Both the position numbers and the translations under genes were made by a program. Source: Nitrobacter sp051535215 (GTDB lineage Bacteria > Pseudomonadota > Alphaproteobacteria > Rhizobiales > Xanthobacteraceae). From it: a DNA stretch of 64,000 nucleotides. The first letter of the stretch is position 1. Every line of letters begins with the position of its first letter. The notes under the pieces are model-generated. The model saw only the letters and a list, made by a program, of their open reading frames with translations, had not been told where the DNA came from and did no database searches. The stretch spans positions 1-64,000 of the forward strand of contig NZ_JBPPLY010000005.1 in the NCBI RefSeq assembly GCF_051535215.1. The letters run 5' to 3'. This document shows positions 8,373 through 15,890 of the stretch, in pieces.

Positions 8373-8864
8373 TCACACCACCTTGATCGTATTCGCGTCG
8401 ATCCTCCGACAAAGCCTTGATTTACGTATGGCATTTTCGGCAGAAGTCGAATGGCTTGCCGCGTTAGCGCCGAGGACGCCAACAGTACCGGGCACCAATG
8501 CGAAAATACCGACCACCGATCCGTGCCCATCCCGATACCCCACCGTTGGCGAAGCTGACACCTCGCTCTTGCACCCTATCGTGACATGTCCAAGCTTTTT
8601 GTTTCTTAGATGGCGGACTCTCCGTGTGGAATCGCCTTCGCCCTGTAGCCTTTCCCAACGCTCTATCAGGGTGGAAATATTCGACGAAGCGTCCGGGTAA
8701 TCTGATGACCGGGAAAGCATCGCACCGCGCCATCGGCGATCTTTTTCGGTCAGCCGGCCCTTTAGCTCCTGATTATCGAGCGCTTTCATCAGAACTGCTA
8801 TGGAAGCATCGTCGACCTTTCCCGAAAGAGCTTCCGCCCCGAGCGCTCCCGCCTGGTCCTGCAT
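8373..8864 (-). CDS. AbiU2-like fragment, possibly frameshifted
   Basis: From the ATG at 8864 (GTG at 8870 is the alternative) the frame encodes about 163 residues. The middle part, with MKALDNQELKGRLTEKDRRW and later VRHLRNKKLGHVTIG, resembles the helical AbiU2/HEPN-like proteins linked to phage abortive infection, notably the HLRNKKLxH pattern. The last 65 residues do not look like that family and may follow a frameshift. Its stop is four bases from the autotransporter start, so the two may be co-transcribed. Function is uncertain. Confidence 0.35.
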   Translation of the reverse strand: MQDQAGALGAEALSGKVDDASIAVLMKALDNQELKGRLTEKDRRWRGAMLSRSSDYPDASSNISTLIERWERLQGEGDSTRRVRHLRNKKLGHVTIGCKSEVSASPTVGYRDGHGSVVGIFALVPGTVGVLGANAASHSTSAENAIRKSRLCRRIDANTIKVV

Positions 8865-8870
8865 AATCAC

Positions 8871-9211
8871 CGCTCATTGTCCCGCATAGAAACGTCAACC
8901 TAGCCCTTCCAACGGATAATAAGCCCCAGCGTAGAGGCCAAAACAACGCTCGGGCTTTACCTTTCGAAAAAAGCCCTTCCGGCGATCGCCCCTGCCCGCA
9001 CGAATCTCGCGTGCATGATTCCTCTGCGAGCGATCGTCAGCGACCTGCCCAAAAGGTGCGAGCAGCCTTAATCACGCAACGTGCGGCATTAGACCGCACT
9101 CGACAAAACCAGAGACACTGTTGCCCAGCTTGTTACCCCTCAACCGAAAATACGGGGCGAAGGCGCACTTTTTTGAAAACAGAAAACGAATTTTGTGCAA
9201 TGGAATTAATA
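8871..9211. other. Intergenic stretch between AbiU2-like gene and tRNA-Tyr
   Basis: No gene is seen. A weak inverted repeat GGGCTTT...AAAGCCC lies near 8953-8978. The stretch must hold the promoter of the AbiU2-like gene and the 3' trailer of tRNA-Tyr, but I can point to neither exactly. I see no direct repeat of the tRNA 3' end that would mark an attachment site. Confidence 0.3.
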
Positions 9212-9297
9212 TGGTGGGGGAGGTAGGACTCGAACCTACGAAGCCATGAGGCGGCTGATTTACAGTCAGCTCCCTTTGCCACTCGGGACACTCCCCC
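9212..9297 (-). tRNA. tRNA-Tyr (anticodon GUA)
   Basis: On the minus strand the cloverleaf begins GGGGGAG (9297-9291), closing with CTCCCCC (9222-9216), then A and an encoded CCA (9214-9212). The anticodon loop reads CTGTAAA, giving anticodon GTA. A long variable arm makes this a class II tRNA of 86 bases, as bacterial tRNA-Tyr should be. It is transcribed away from rlmB. Confidence 0.95.
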
Positions 9298-9505
9298 GCA
9301 ACGCCATCGCATGTCACCCACTGAAAGGTGGCCGAACCGACCGCGGATGACATTGAAGGCACCTGCCCGGATACCGGGCCTACGGTTGCGCGCGTTTATG
9401 GGCGAAGCGGCCCGGCAAAGTCAACCGAGAGCGGCGAGGATTGCGGACTTCCACGCATCCAACGGTGGAAATTGCCATTGTTTCAGGCCCGTGAGACAAG
9501 CACGC

Positions 9506-10357
9506 ATGAGCGATCGTGATCGAGGACCGCGATTCCGGCGGGATTCCCGGCCAGGGAAGGACAGCCGCGCCGGAAAGACCGGCGACCGGCAGCGCTTCCC
9601 CGGACGGGGCTCGGCACGGAATGGCCGCGACGCCGGCGCCAACAGCCCGGCGATCCTTTACGGCTGGCACACGGTGACAGCCGCGCTGGCCAATCCCCGG
9701 CGGACCATCCGAAAGCTGCTGCTCACCGAGAACGCAGCGCGGCGGCTCACGGATGAAAACATCGACACGCGGATTATACCCGAGATCGTGCGTCCAGCTA
9801 CGATCGACCAGCGCCTCGGCCCCGACGCGGTGCATCAGGGGCTGCTCGCCGAAGCAGACCCCCTGCCCTCGCCGGATATCGACACGCTGGCGCAGGAAGG
9901 CATCGTGCTGGTGCTCGACCAGATCACCGATCCGCACAACGTCGGCGCGATCATGCGGTCGGCGGCGGCGTTTGCGGTAAAGGCGATCGTCACCACGGCG
10001 CGCCACAGTCCCGAGGCCACCGGCGTGCTGGCGAAATCCGCCTCCGGCGCACTGGAACTTGTGCCGCTCGTGCTGGTGCAGAACCTGGCGCGGGCGCTGA
10101 GCGAACTGAACGACCGCGGCTTCATGACCGTCGGCCTCGACAGCGCCGGGGGCGAGGATCTCGCCGCCGTCCCGTTGCGGCAACCGCTGGCGCTGGTGCT
10201 CGGTGCCGAAGGCAAGGGTCTGCGGCAATTGACGCGCGAAACATGCAGCGCGGTCGCGCGTCTCGACATGCCCGGCGACATCAAGAGCCTCAACGTCTCG
10301 AACGCGGCGGTGCTGGCGCTCTATATCGGCGCCAGCCGTCTCGGTCTGATGCGCTAG
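9506..10357 (+). CDS. rlmB: 23S rRNA 2'-O-methyltransferase, TrmH/SpoU family (RlmB)
   Basis: This 283-residue protein matches the RlmB branch of the SpoU knotted methyltransferases, which methylate G2251 of 23S rRNA in E. coli. After a basic N-terminal tail come the substrate-binding domain (LYGWHTVTAALANPRRTI) and the catalytic SpoU domain. The latter has motif 1 (LVLDQITDPHNVGAIMRSA, Asn and Arg of the active site), motif 2 (ALVLGAEGKGLRQ) and motif 3 (IKSLNVSNAAVLALY). The ATG at 9506 fits the family. The frame stays open upstream to 9311, but those residues do not look like protein. Confidence 0.9.
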   Translation: MSDRDRGPRFRRDSRPGKDSRAGKTGDRQRFPGRGSARNGRDAGANSPAILYGWHTVTAALANPRRTIRKLLLTENAARRLTDENIDTRIIPEIVRPATIDQRLGPDAVHQGLLAEADPLPSPDIDTLAQEGIVLVLDQITDPHNVGAIMRSAAAFAVKAIVTTARHSPEATGVLAKSASGALELVPLVLVQNLARALSELNDRGFMTVGLDSAGGEDLAAVPLRQPLALVLGAEGKGLRQLTRETCSAVARLDMPGDIKSLNVSNAAVLALYIGASRLGLMR

Positions 10358-10457
10358 AGCATTTTCGAGCGAAGTGGATACCGATTCGCGTGAAGAAAAC
10401 GCGTCAAATCAAAATCATGGAGCCGCGCTTCTGATTCCATCAGAAGCGGAAAGGCTC
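10356..10457 (+). repeat. Dispersed intergenic repeat, copy 1
   Basis: This stretch begins AGCATTTTCGAGCGAAGTGG, contains GCGTGAAGAAAACGCGTC and ends CTTCTGATTCCATCAGAAGC, with a short terminal hairpin. A related copy lies inverted at 62608-62733. From memory such elements recur between genes of Bradyrhizobium and its relatives. It starts inside the rlmB stop codon. Confidence 0.6.
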
Positions 10458-10466
10458 TGACGGCAC

Positions 10467-10506
10467 AAAAAAACGCCCGCTCGCGGATGCAATTGCGAAC
10501 GGGCGT
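10467..10506 (-). terminator. Terminator for the His-rich secreted protein gene
   Basis: ACGCCCGCTCGC (10473-10484) pairs with GCGAACGGGCGT (10495-10506) with one mismatch, and on the minus strand a run of seven Ts follows (10473-10467). It lies 20 bases beyond the stop at 10527. It may also act weakly on rlmB from the other side. Confidence 0.65.
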
Positions 10507-10526
10507 CTCTTTAAGAAGCGGGCCGA

Positions 10527-11060
10527 TCAGTGGTGATGGGACGCCGCCGGATGATGATGGCCGTGGTGATGATGCCGCGGACCGTGGACATGGCCATGAT
10601 GGTGTACGGCATGGCCGTACCGAAAGCTGTGGCGATGGCCACGGTGGGCGTGAGGCCAACGATAGCTGTACACGACCGGGCCGGTCACGGGCGCACCGTC
10701 ATAATAGTGGTGCATGGCGTGGGCGTAACGACCGCCGTCGTAGGGGTAATAATAAGGACGGCTGTAGGCGTTCCATCCGGAAACGGCAGCTTCCTGATAG
10801 GTCGGCACCGGTGCGAAGTTGCCCGGGCCGCTGAAGGCTGGTCCCTGATTGACATAATAATACTGCGTTGGAGACGGCAGACGTTCGTAGGCGGCGATGC
10901 CGTAGCCCGCGCCGTAATAGCCTGGATAATAGCCTTGCGCACATGGGCTGCACGGCGAACATCCTCCGCTCGTGAATAAACCACCGCACGCCATCGCCGG
11001 CGCGGCGCTCGCGGCCATCAGGGCAGCGGCCGCAACCAATCCTGAAATCATCTGACGCAT
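10527..11060 (-). CDS. Secreted His/Tyr-rich protein
   Basis: This 177-residue protein has a clear signal peptide (MRQMISGLVAAAALMAASAA, cleavage after AMA). A short Cys cluster follows (CGGLFTSGGCSPCSPC), then a Tyr/Pro/Gly-rich middle and a C-terminal tail extremely rich in His (GPRHHHHGHHHP). The composition suggests a periplasmic or cell-surface protein able to bind metal, but this is inference. Similar low-complexity secreted proteins are common in this bacterial group. A terminator follows at 10467-10506. Confidence 0.7.
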   Translation of the reverse strand: MRQMISGLVAAAALMAASAAPAMACGGLFTSGGCSPCSPCAQGYYPGYYGAGYGIAAYERLPSPTQYYYVNQGPAFSGPGNFAPVPTYQEAAVSGWNAYSRPYYYPYDGGRYAHAMHHYYDGAPVTGPVVYSYRWPHAHRGHRHSFRYGHAVHHHGHVHGPRHHHHGHHHPAASHHH

Positions 11061-11100
11061 TTACTCTCTCCTGCTTTGCTTGTTTTTCTTGAAATTGATT

Positions 11101-11586
11101 CTACGGTCCGGGCTTTCGAAACGGCGGAATCCGGTGCTGAAAGTCCTGCGCCGGACCCGTGGGTCCGATCTCGGGTGCGAGAATGATCGCAGGAGGCGTC
11201 TGCGGAATATCGGACTGCGCAGGCGTCGGGTCGGAGCGCGCCGACCAGGACTGATGAAAACTTTCGGCGCGCGGCGGCAGCTTGCGGTTCGCCGGAGGTT
11301 CGATTTCGAGGCGACCGTAACCGGGCCGCTGACCGAGGCTCGGATAATAATGACCGACGTGCGGCTCGGGATCGATGTAGCGTCCGCCGTACACCGTGGG
11401 CTGCACGTGAATCCTTCGGGCGAGCCCCCAGTCGCCTTCGACGACCGCATAGGAGGCGTCGATGCCGTTGATCATGATCGGAACGCCGGGACGGCCGGGA
11501 ATCACGATCACCGGCCCGCTGTCGGCGTGAGCGGGCAACGACGTTCCGATCAGAAGAGCCAGCGCAAGTCCAGATCCAATACGCAT
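11101..11586 (-). CDS. Secreted protein of unknown function
   Basis: From the ATG at 11586 the frame encodes 161 residues: signal peptide MRIGSGLALALLIGTSLPAH cleaved after AHA, then DSGPVIVIPGRPGVPIMING and a Pro-rich mature part with Tyr/Gly motifs (HVGHYYPSLGQRPGYGR). It has no cysteine in the mature part. A start at 11634 would place 16 polar residues before the signal. I know of similar proteins in related genomes but no function. It lies 40 bases upstream of the His-rich secreted protein on the same strand, so they may form an operon. Confidence 0.65.
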   Translation of the reverse strand: MRIGSGLALALLIGTSLPAHADSGPVIVIPGRPGVPIMINGIDASYAVVEGDWGLARRIHVQPTVYGGRYIDPEPHVGHYYPSLGQRPGYGRLEIEPPANRKLPPRAESFHQSWSARSDPTPAQSDIPQTPPAIILAPEIGPTGPAQDFQHRIPPFRKPGP

Positions 11587-11751
11587 TACAAGAGTCCGGT
11601 TTCTCGCCGACCCTAATCGAACCGATGTCGGCAAGGGTTAAAGCCGCCGCCGAAACTGCCGGTAAGCCTAATGTGCAAGCCTGCGCCGGCAATCAATTGC
11701 GAAGCATTCCACTATCGAAATGTTAACGGGGCGGACGAGTCGGGGTTCCTG

Positions 11752-11883
11752 CTACAGCCAGAAGCTGAGCAGAACCAAATTCACCGAACAGGCCGCAAAT
11801 AATGCGATGGCAAGCGCGAGCTGCAGGCCGTCGGTCGCCGGTGTCGACATCGTGTCCATGACCGGACCATCAGGCGATTCCAT
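11752..11883 (-). CDS. Very small single-helix membrane protein
   Basis: The frame from ATG 11883 encodes 43 residues: a polar start (MESPDGPVMDTMSTPATDG) and one hydrophobic helix (LALAIALFAACSVNLVLLSF) ending in WL. There is no good ribosome site, only GGGA nine or so bases upstream. It lies downstream of the two double-glycine peptides, past their terminator. Real but weakly supported. Confidence 0.35.
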   Translation of the reverse strand: MESPDGPVMDTMSTPATDGLQLALAIALFAACSVNLVLLSFWL

Positions 11884-11985
11884 CGCTTGAGTCCCGGTCG
11901 ATATTTTTCCGGCAAGCCTGTGGGGATTCAGAAGTCGTTTACGATTTTGAGCGAGGCCGAATCGCACATGAAAGCCTCGGTGCAC

Positions 11986-12017
11986 AAAAGCCTCGGCCCG
12001 GTTGGGGTCGAGGCTTT
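11986..12017 (-). terminator. Terminator after the double-glycine peptide genes
   Basis: AAAGCCTCG (12017-12009 on the minus strand) pairs with CGAGGCTTT (11995-11987) across a 13-base loop, followed by a T. An extra copy of the AAAGCCTCG arm lies at 11971-11979 on the plus strand. It sits 22 bases past the stop at 12039. Confidence 0.45.
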
Positions 12018-12038
12018 CAGCGTCTCGTAGCCACGGCC

Positions 12039-12218
12039 TTACTTCGGCTGCCATTTCGCATATGGCAGGGTCGGGCCGCCGTCGGTGCTGATATAGCCGA
12101 CGGTAAGCGTGCCCTTGTCCATCGAAATCTTGATGACCGTACCCTGCGCCATGACCTCTCCGCCGCTGACTGCATCGAGTTCGTTCATCGTCAATTCGCG
12201 CATGTCGGAATTCGTCAT
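12039..12218 (-). CDS. Double-glycine leader peptide A
   Basis: The ATG at 12218 is preceded by AAGGAG at seven bases; the frame encodes 59 residues. The first 20 (MTNSDMRELTMNELDAVSGG) form a classic double-glycine leader: the L-x3-E-x-D-x-V-S-G-G pattern of bacteriocin-type signals that are cleaved by C39-peptidase exporters. The core is about 39 residues, ends KWQPK, has no Cys and shares DGGPTLPYAKW with its neighbour peptide B. No transporter or modifying enzyme is in this window. It could be a bacteriocin, a signalling peptide or another exported small protein. Confidence 0.7.
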   Translation of the reverse strand: MTNSDMRELTMNELDAVSGGEVMAQGTVIKISMDKGTLTVGYISTDGGPTLPYAKWQPK

Positions 12219-12310
12219 TGTAAATCTCCTTGAAGTTCGCGACGGACATAGTCGTCCCGTCTGCTGATCTTTGTGGGTTTTGATCGGTGTGGGGATGAAG
12301 CTAGGATTTC

Positions 12311-12496
12311 TTATTTCAGCGGGATCCATTCCGCGGACGGCAGCGCCGGTCCACCATCGATGCTGACGGTCCCGATCGCCAGAATTCCCTTGCCTTCGAT
12401 CCCGATTAACGTCGTTTTCCGGACCTCTGTATGGACCGCGCCGCCGCTGACTGAATCCAGTTCATCGATCGTGAGGCCCCGCATTCCGCTTGTCAT
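12311..12496 (-). CDS. Double-glycine leader peptide B
   Basis: The ATG at 12496 follows CGGAG at about eight bases; the frame encodes 61 residues. The leader MTSGMRGLTIDELDSVSGG parallels that of peptide A. The core (about 42 residues) starts AVHTEVRKTTLIG and ends DGGPALPSAEWIPLK, clearly homologous to the end of peptide A. It is the promoter-proximal member, 92 bases upstream of A on the same strand. The pair looks like a tandem duplication that has since diverged. Confidence 0.7.
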   Translation of the reverse strand: MTSGMRGLTIDELDSVSGGAVHTEVRKTTLIGIEGKGILAIGTVSIDGGPALPSAEWIPLK

Positions 12497-12741
12497 TGCT
12501 GATCTCCGTTTGTGCCTCGGAAGAACCATTCCCTCCGTGACACCTGTGTAGTTCAGCAACCCATGGCACCGCCGTGATCTGGGTCACACAATCCGGTCAC
12601 GACGAAACCAGACGGACGGCCGCAAGTTTGCGGGCAAGCGTAGGATCCAGCGCTCGGCGGCTTCCGCCGGCGCCCTCCGGACAGCCGAGGTTGGACTGCC
12701 GAGGATGTCGAAAGAGATCCCAGCCTAACGCTGAAGGGCAA

Positions 12742-12816
12742 TGGTGCCGGCGGAGAGGATCGAACTCCCGACCTTCGGTTTACAAAACCGCTGCACTACC
12801 GCTGTGCTACGCCGGC
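12742..12816 (-). tRNA. tRNA-Thr (anticodon UGU)
   Basis: On the minus strand the acceptor GCCGGCG (12816-12810) pairs with CGCCGGC (12752-12746), followed by A and an encoded CCA (12744-12742). The anticodon loop TTTGTAA gives TGT. The T arm reads GGGAGTTCGATCCTC. Total length is 75 bases. Confidence 0.95.
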
Positions 12817-13195
12817 ACTCAGTGAACACCGAAACCCAGTGCTTATTCGGGCAATAATCCAAGATCCATGCGGATGACAGCGGCGGAATGCGGGCCCGCG
12901 GCTGCTGTGCGCCTGCTTATGGCGGCGCACCTGCGCTCGTCAACCGAGAATTTCGAACGGGTCCAAGGCATCGTTGCATGCGCGATGGATCATCCATCCG
13001 GCTATCTCTTGTCATTATATCATATTGATATTCCATCGTAAAAGCTTCCCACCCTGATCTAGGGACTAAGGCTTTTGCTTTTGTGGATCGTCCTCAGCGG
13101 CCCGGTACGCATGCCTTCGTGTCATCGACAACTCAGGTCCGTGTCATCATCGAGCGCGACGCTTTGAGCAAGCACATCCTATCACTGATGTCGCA
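12817..13195. other. Intergenic stretch upstream of the csbD control region
   Basis: No gene is seen between tRNA-Thr and the palindrome pair at 13196. An AT-rich patch (TTATATCATATTGATATTCC) lies near 13014-13034. The stretch must hold the tRNA-Thr promoter on the minus strand. Confidence 0.3.
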
Positions 13196-13229
13196 GACAA
13201 ATTGTCTGATGACAGGCCGACAATTTGTC
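13196..13229 (+). promoter_or_regulatory. Paired activator sites (UAS) upstream of csbD-like gene
   Basis: Two 11-bp near-palindromes, GACAAATTGTC (13196-13206) and GACAATTTGTC (13219-13229), stand 23 bp apart centre to centre. They lie about 84 and 107 bases upstream of the start site predicted from the sigma-54 promoter. The same arrangement is found at dnaK. I infer they are binding sites for the NtrC-type regulator encoded at 17949-19337. Confidence 0.65.
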
Positions 13230-13280
13230 CGCCTTTGGCAAACACGCCGCGCCAAACCATTGATATGTGGTTTGGTTTGA

Positions 13281-13297
13281 TTGGCATGCTCATTGCT
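13281..13297 (+). promoter_or_regulatory. Sigma-54 promoter of csbD-like gene
   Basis: TTGGCATGCTCATTGCT fits the consensus YTGGCACG-N4-TTGCW with a single change in the TGGCACG block; GG and GC are exactly 12 bases apart. The predicted start is near 13308, leaving a leader of about 108 bases before the ATG at 13416. Confidence 0.65.
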
Positions 13298-13415
13298 TTT
13301 GTTCACGAGCACGTGCAACGGAGCCGGCACCTTGGAACAAGGTAAACCTTCGGACCGTTTTTCTTTGCACGTTTTTTTCTTTGCAGGTTTTTCTTTGCAA
13401 CCAGAGGAGAGCAGC

Positions 13416-13649
13416 ATGAACAGTATGAGCCCCATGGCGGACTGGGATAACCGGATCAAAGGAAACTGGGCGCAGTTCAAAGGCAAGATTAAAGAGCAAT
13501 GGGGCAAGCTCACTGACAACGATTTCGATGAGATCGATGGCAAACGCGAGTTGCTCGAAGGGAAGCTGCAAAAGCTTTATGGATATCACGAACTGCAGTC
13601 AAAAAAGGCTGTCGACGATTGGATCAAGACAGAGTTTGGAGCCCATTGA
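13416..13649 (+). CDS. CsbD family stress-response protein
   Basis: This 77-residue charged protein has the CsbD-like pattern: WDNRIKGNWAQFKGKIKEQW, then GKLTDNDFDEIDGKRELLEG and KLQKLYGYH. Proteins of this family are abundant under general stress in many bacteria; their molecular role is not known. AGGAG lies eight bases before the ATG at 13416. Transcription probably starts at the sigma-54 promoter at 13281-13297, under the paired sites at 13196-13229. A strong terminator follows, so it is a single-gene unit. Confidence 0.85.
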   Translation: MNSMSPMADWDNRIKGNWAQFKGKIKEQWGKLTDNDFDEIDGKRELLEGKLQKLYGYHELQSKKAVDDWIKTEFGAH

Positions 13650-13674
13650 AGAGTTGGCCTCCCTGAAAAGAATT

Positions 13675-13704
13675 TGCCCTGCTTCGGCAGGGCATTTTAT
13701 TTTT
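13675..13704 (+). terminator. Terminator of csbD-like gene
   Basis: TGCCCTGC (13675-13682), a TTCG tetraloop and GCAGGGCA (13687-13694) form a perfect hairpin followed by TTTTATTTTT. Confidence 0.85.
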
Positions 13705-13954
13705 AGCTAAGCGGTGTCATTCCTCGCGCCATGCGCTGGATACGCTGATGTGCGGCAGAGTCGCCGACGCGCAAGGTCGCCTGCGCAACAATCTTTGAAT
13801 TCAATGAACCGGCTCTGACGATGAGGACGTCATGATCGGGACTAACATTTCCCGATTCAATCGATGCAGCAAGACGTAACAACGTCCTTGTGCTCGACGA
13901 TCGGTACGAGCCATGGACGTCTCGAAAGCGCGCTCCCCGCTCTTCTACGACCAC
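13703..13954 (-). CDS. Small hypothetical protein, doubtful
   Basis: The frame encodes up to 83 residues from a GTG at 13954 with no ribosome site. The C-terminal half (VSPDHDVLIVRAGSLN, then ATLRVGDSAAHQRIQRMARG) looks protein-like, while the first 30 residues do not. It may be a truncated or decayed gene. No family is recognised. Confidence 0.3.
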   Translation of the reverse strand: MVVEERGARFRDVHGSYRSSSTRTLLRLAASIESGNVSPDHDVLIVRAGSLNSKIVAQATLRVGDSAAHQRIQRMARGMTPLS

Positions 13955-14036
13955 TCACAGCCACGATATGTTCGTATGGCGCGGTCAGCAATTTTGCGGT
14001 GAGAGGGCCGATGATGAAGGGCTCGGCCTGTCGGCT

Positions 14037-14246
14037 TCACACATAATGGAGCGCGCTGCCTTTGTGGGCTGCGATATGGTCAGTTTTGTCGCTTTTGATT
14101 TCGTATTGAGGATCCTCTTCGGAAGCGTGATGGGTGTGACCTTTGTAATCAAAGTCGCTGGTGTGAACGGCGATGATCGTGCCCGAAACCAGACCGGCCT
14201 CGGAATTCCAGGCCACGTGATCGCCGATCTCGAATCTCTTCGTCAT
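14037..14246 (-). CDS. DUF2945 (HVA1/TUDOR-like) small protein
   Basis: The 69-residue protein starts MTKRFEIGDHVAWNSEAGLV and continues with GTIIAVHTSDF and a YEIKSDKTDHIAAHKGSALH end, the standard layout of DUF2945 hypervirulence-associated TUDOR-domain proteins. GGGAGAAG stands before the ATG at 14246. These small barrel proteins are frequent in stress-related gene groups; their ligand is unknown. Confidence 0.8.
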   Translation of the reverse strand: MTKRFEIGDHVAWNSEAGLVSGTIIAVHTSDFDYKGHTHHASEEDPQYEIKSDKTDHIAAHKGSALHYV

Positions 14247-14474
14247 CTCACTTCTCCCAGAAGAACGTCTCTTTTCCAACGTCCTACTCCAACTGCACGG
14301 ATATGCTTGGCCGTCGATCTGTTGCGGTGACAATTCGAACGGCATGTGCAACTCGACCATGCTTCCACATCGCCGCCGCGGCGACGGCACATGGCTGTAA
14401 AATAGGCGTCAAACTCGCCGCTGTTGATATCGCCGAATGGCATGCCGTCGCGCGCGACGACCGCGTTTGGCAGC

Positions 14475-14669
14475 CTAATCCATGTCCCGGAACGCGTGAC
14501 CGTCAGCCTTTATCCCTTCAATCACCTCCGGAGGCAGCAGATCCTGCGCGGCGGTGCCATCAAAAACCCAATCTTTCTTATCGGCGAGATCGGGAAGGCT
14601 GGCACCCTTTGGCACGTAGAGCCCGATGGCCGGCTTCTTGGCATTGATATAGAGATCATATTCATTCAT
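14475..14669 (-). CDS. Conserved small protein
   Basis: The 64-residue protein begins MNEYDLYINAKKPAIGLYVP and ends KADGHAFRDMD. A GGGAGAG site precedes the ATG at 14669. I have seen close relatives in Bradyrhizobium-type genomes but no function. A weak sigma-54-like promoter at 14717-14733 lies in the right place upstream, which would tie it to the stress regulon. Confidence 0.6.
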   Translation of the reverse strand: MNEYDLYINAKKPAIGLYVPKGASLPDLADKKDWVFDGTAAQDLLPPEVIEGIKADGHAFRDMD

Positions 14670-14716
14670 CTAGCGCTCTCCCTGGATTCAAGCCTGCGCG
14701 GCTACTTCGATCACCA

Positions 14717-14733
14717 AGCAATCGCCACGCCAA
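14717..14733 (-). promoter_or_regulatory. Weak sigma-54-like promoter
   Basis: On the minus strand TTGGCGTGGCGATTGCT has GG and GC 12 bases apart but two changes in TGGCACG. At the distance where the csbD and dnaK loci carry the near activator site, AACATTCTGTC (14785-14795) matches seven of ten fixed positions of GACAA-N-TTGTC. No second site is seen. Confidence 0.3.
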
Positions 14734-14906
14734 TCGGCGCATATATAATTTCAATAGACTGACGAATTCCGCCCAAGATGACGGAACATTCTGTCCGCGA
14801 CTGCGGATGTCCATCGCCTCATGAAGTGGCAACCGACTCCAACAGAAACCTTACTCTACGCCGCCCAGGTGAGTGCGACACTAGCCAACGCGAATACGTC
14901 GAGAAA

Positions 14907-15167
14907 TCATCCCAACTTGACAGGTCGGCCGGACGACTCTTCCTCCAGAGTGACGGCGACGTCGGCGTTCGCAGAAAGACGGACCTTGTCGCCTTCAACA
15001 CCGGCCACAAAACCCATCTCGATGAAATGATGATGTCCCTCGTGGGACCCGAAACTGTCGCTCTTCCTGAGCTTGATACGATTGCCCTCAACGTGATCAA
15101 CCGTGCCGACGTGAACGCCGTCGGCACCGATGACATCCATGTTGTGCTTGATCCTGTTCGTCATCAT
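14907..15167 (-). CDS. DUF2171 small protein
   Basis: This 86-residue protein has the DUF2171 layout: MDVIGADGVHVGTVDHVEG, then RIKLRKSD and HHHFIEMGFVAGVEGDKVRL, ending with alternating beta-type residues. AGGAG precedes the ATG at 15167. The fold resembles a PRC-barrel. It sits in the run of small stress-type genes; its function is unknown. Confidence 0.75.
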   Translation of the reverse strand: MMTNRIKHNMDVIGADGVHVGTVDHVEGNRIKLRKSDSFGSHEGHHHFIEMGFVAGVEGDKVRLSANADVAVTLEEESSGRPVKLG

Positions 15168-15324
15168 GTCGCTCTCCTCTGCTCTTACGTATACGTACTT
15201 TTGCGTTCAAACGTCTCCCCCTCTTCCTCATTCATAGCGGCGATGCTCTTGCCATTGAATGTCAAGTCAAACCGCTCTGCCGATATTCGAAGCCGCGCGC
15301 GCGGCCGAAGGCGTGAGTGCGGCC

Positions 15325-15744
15325 TTAGCTCTTCCGGGCAGCAGCCGATCGAGCGCTCTTTGCGTCGAGGCGCTGTTGCAATCGATGGAGATCGATGATC
15401 GTGCGCTCATGCGTGCCTTTCCCGATCTCCTCGATTTCGTCGTGCGCGGTCACGTCGAAAACAATGCGTCGCCCGTCGACCTTCGTGACGACGGCAGTCG
15501 CGACAACGCGCAATCCAACAGGAGTTGCCGCGAAATGACGAACATCGATCTCGGTGCCGAGCGCCCGCTCCTCTGGCTTCAGATAGCGTGAAATGGCGTT
15601 CAGCGCCGCATTCTCCATCACCAGGATCATGATCGGCGTCGCAAGTACATCCGGAAGCGCGGGGTTCTTGACCTGGCTGGCCAGATGTTCCGGCTTCACA
15701 TCAAGCGTGAAGCTTCCCGTTGTTCCAAGCGGTATGATGGACAT
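15325..15744 (-). CDS. Hot-dog thioesterase, FlK (fluoroacetyl-CoA thioesterase) type
   Basis: This 139-residue single-domain protein matches the FlK-like hot-dog thioesterases, which hydrolyse short acyl-CoA esters. Family landmarks are the N-terminal VLATPIMILVMENAA with the catalytic-type Glu, LGTEIDVRHFAATPVG with the conserved His and Thr, and DVTAHDEIEEIGKGTHER. Its specificity cannot be told: most FlK-like proteins in soil bacteria are not fluoroacetate enzymes. It lies 192 bases downstream of the histidine kinase gene. A pair of regulator-type palindromes (15891-15923) lies in that gap. Confidence 0.75.
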   Translation of the reverse strand: MSIIPLGTTGSFTLDVKPEHLASQVKNPALPDVLATPIMILVMENAALNAISRYLKPEERALGTEIDVRHFAATPVGLRVVATAVVTKVDGRRIVFDVTAHDEIEEIGKGTHERTIIDLHRLQQRLDAKSARSAAARKS

Positions 15745-15890
15745 CGCTTATAGTGCTTCCTTAAACCAAGCCTCGACATAATCCTAGAGATAATCGTGGA
15801 AACCTCTGATGTCATCAGATCGACGGCTGCAATGGCCGATGTAATAAGAATGTTACCGGACATCGTGAAGTTTCTTTCCAAGAGGCGGCG

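Noticed and set aside
9212..9297. tRNA-Tyr as attachment site for the decayed island
   Set aside because: No direct repeat of the tRNA 3' end is visible in 1-9.2 kb, and the integrase remnant is about 4.7 kb away; not claimed.
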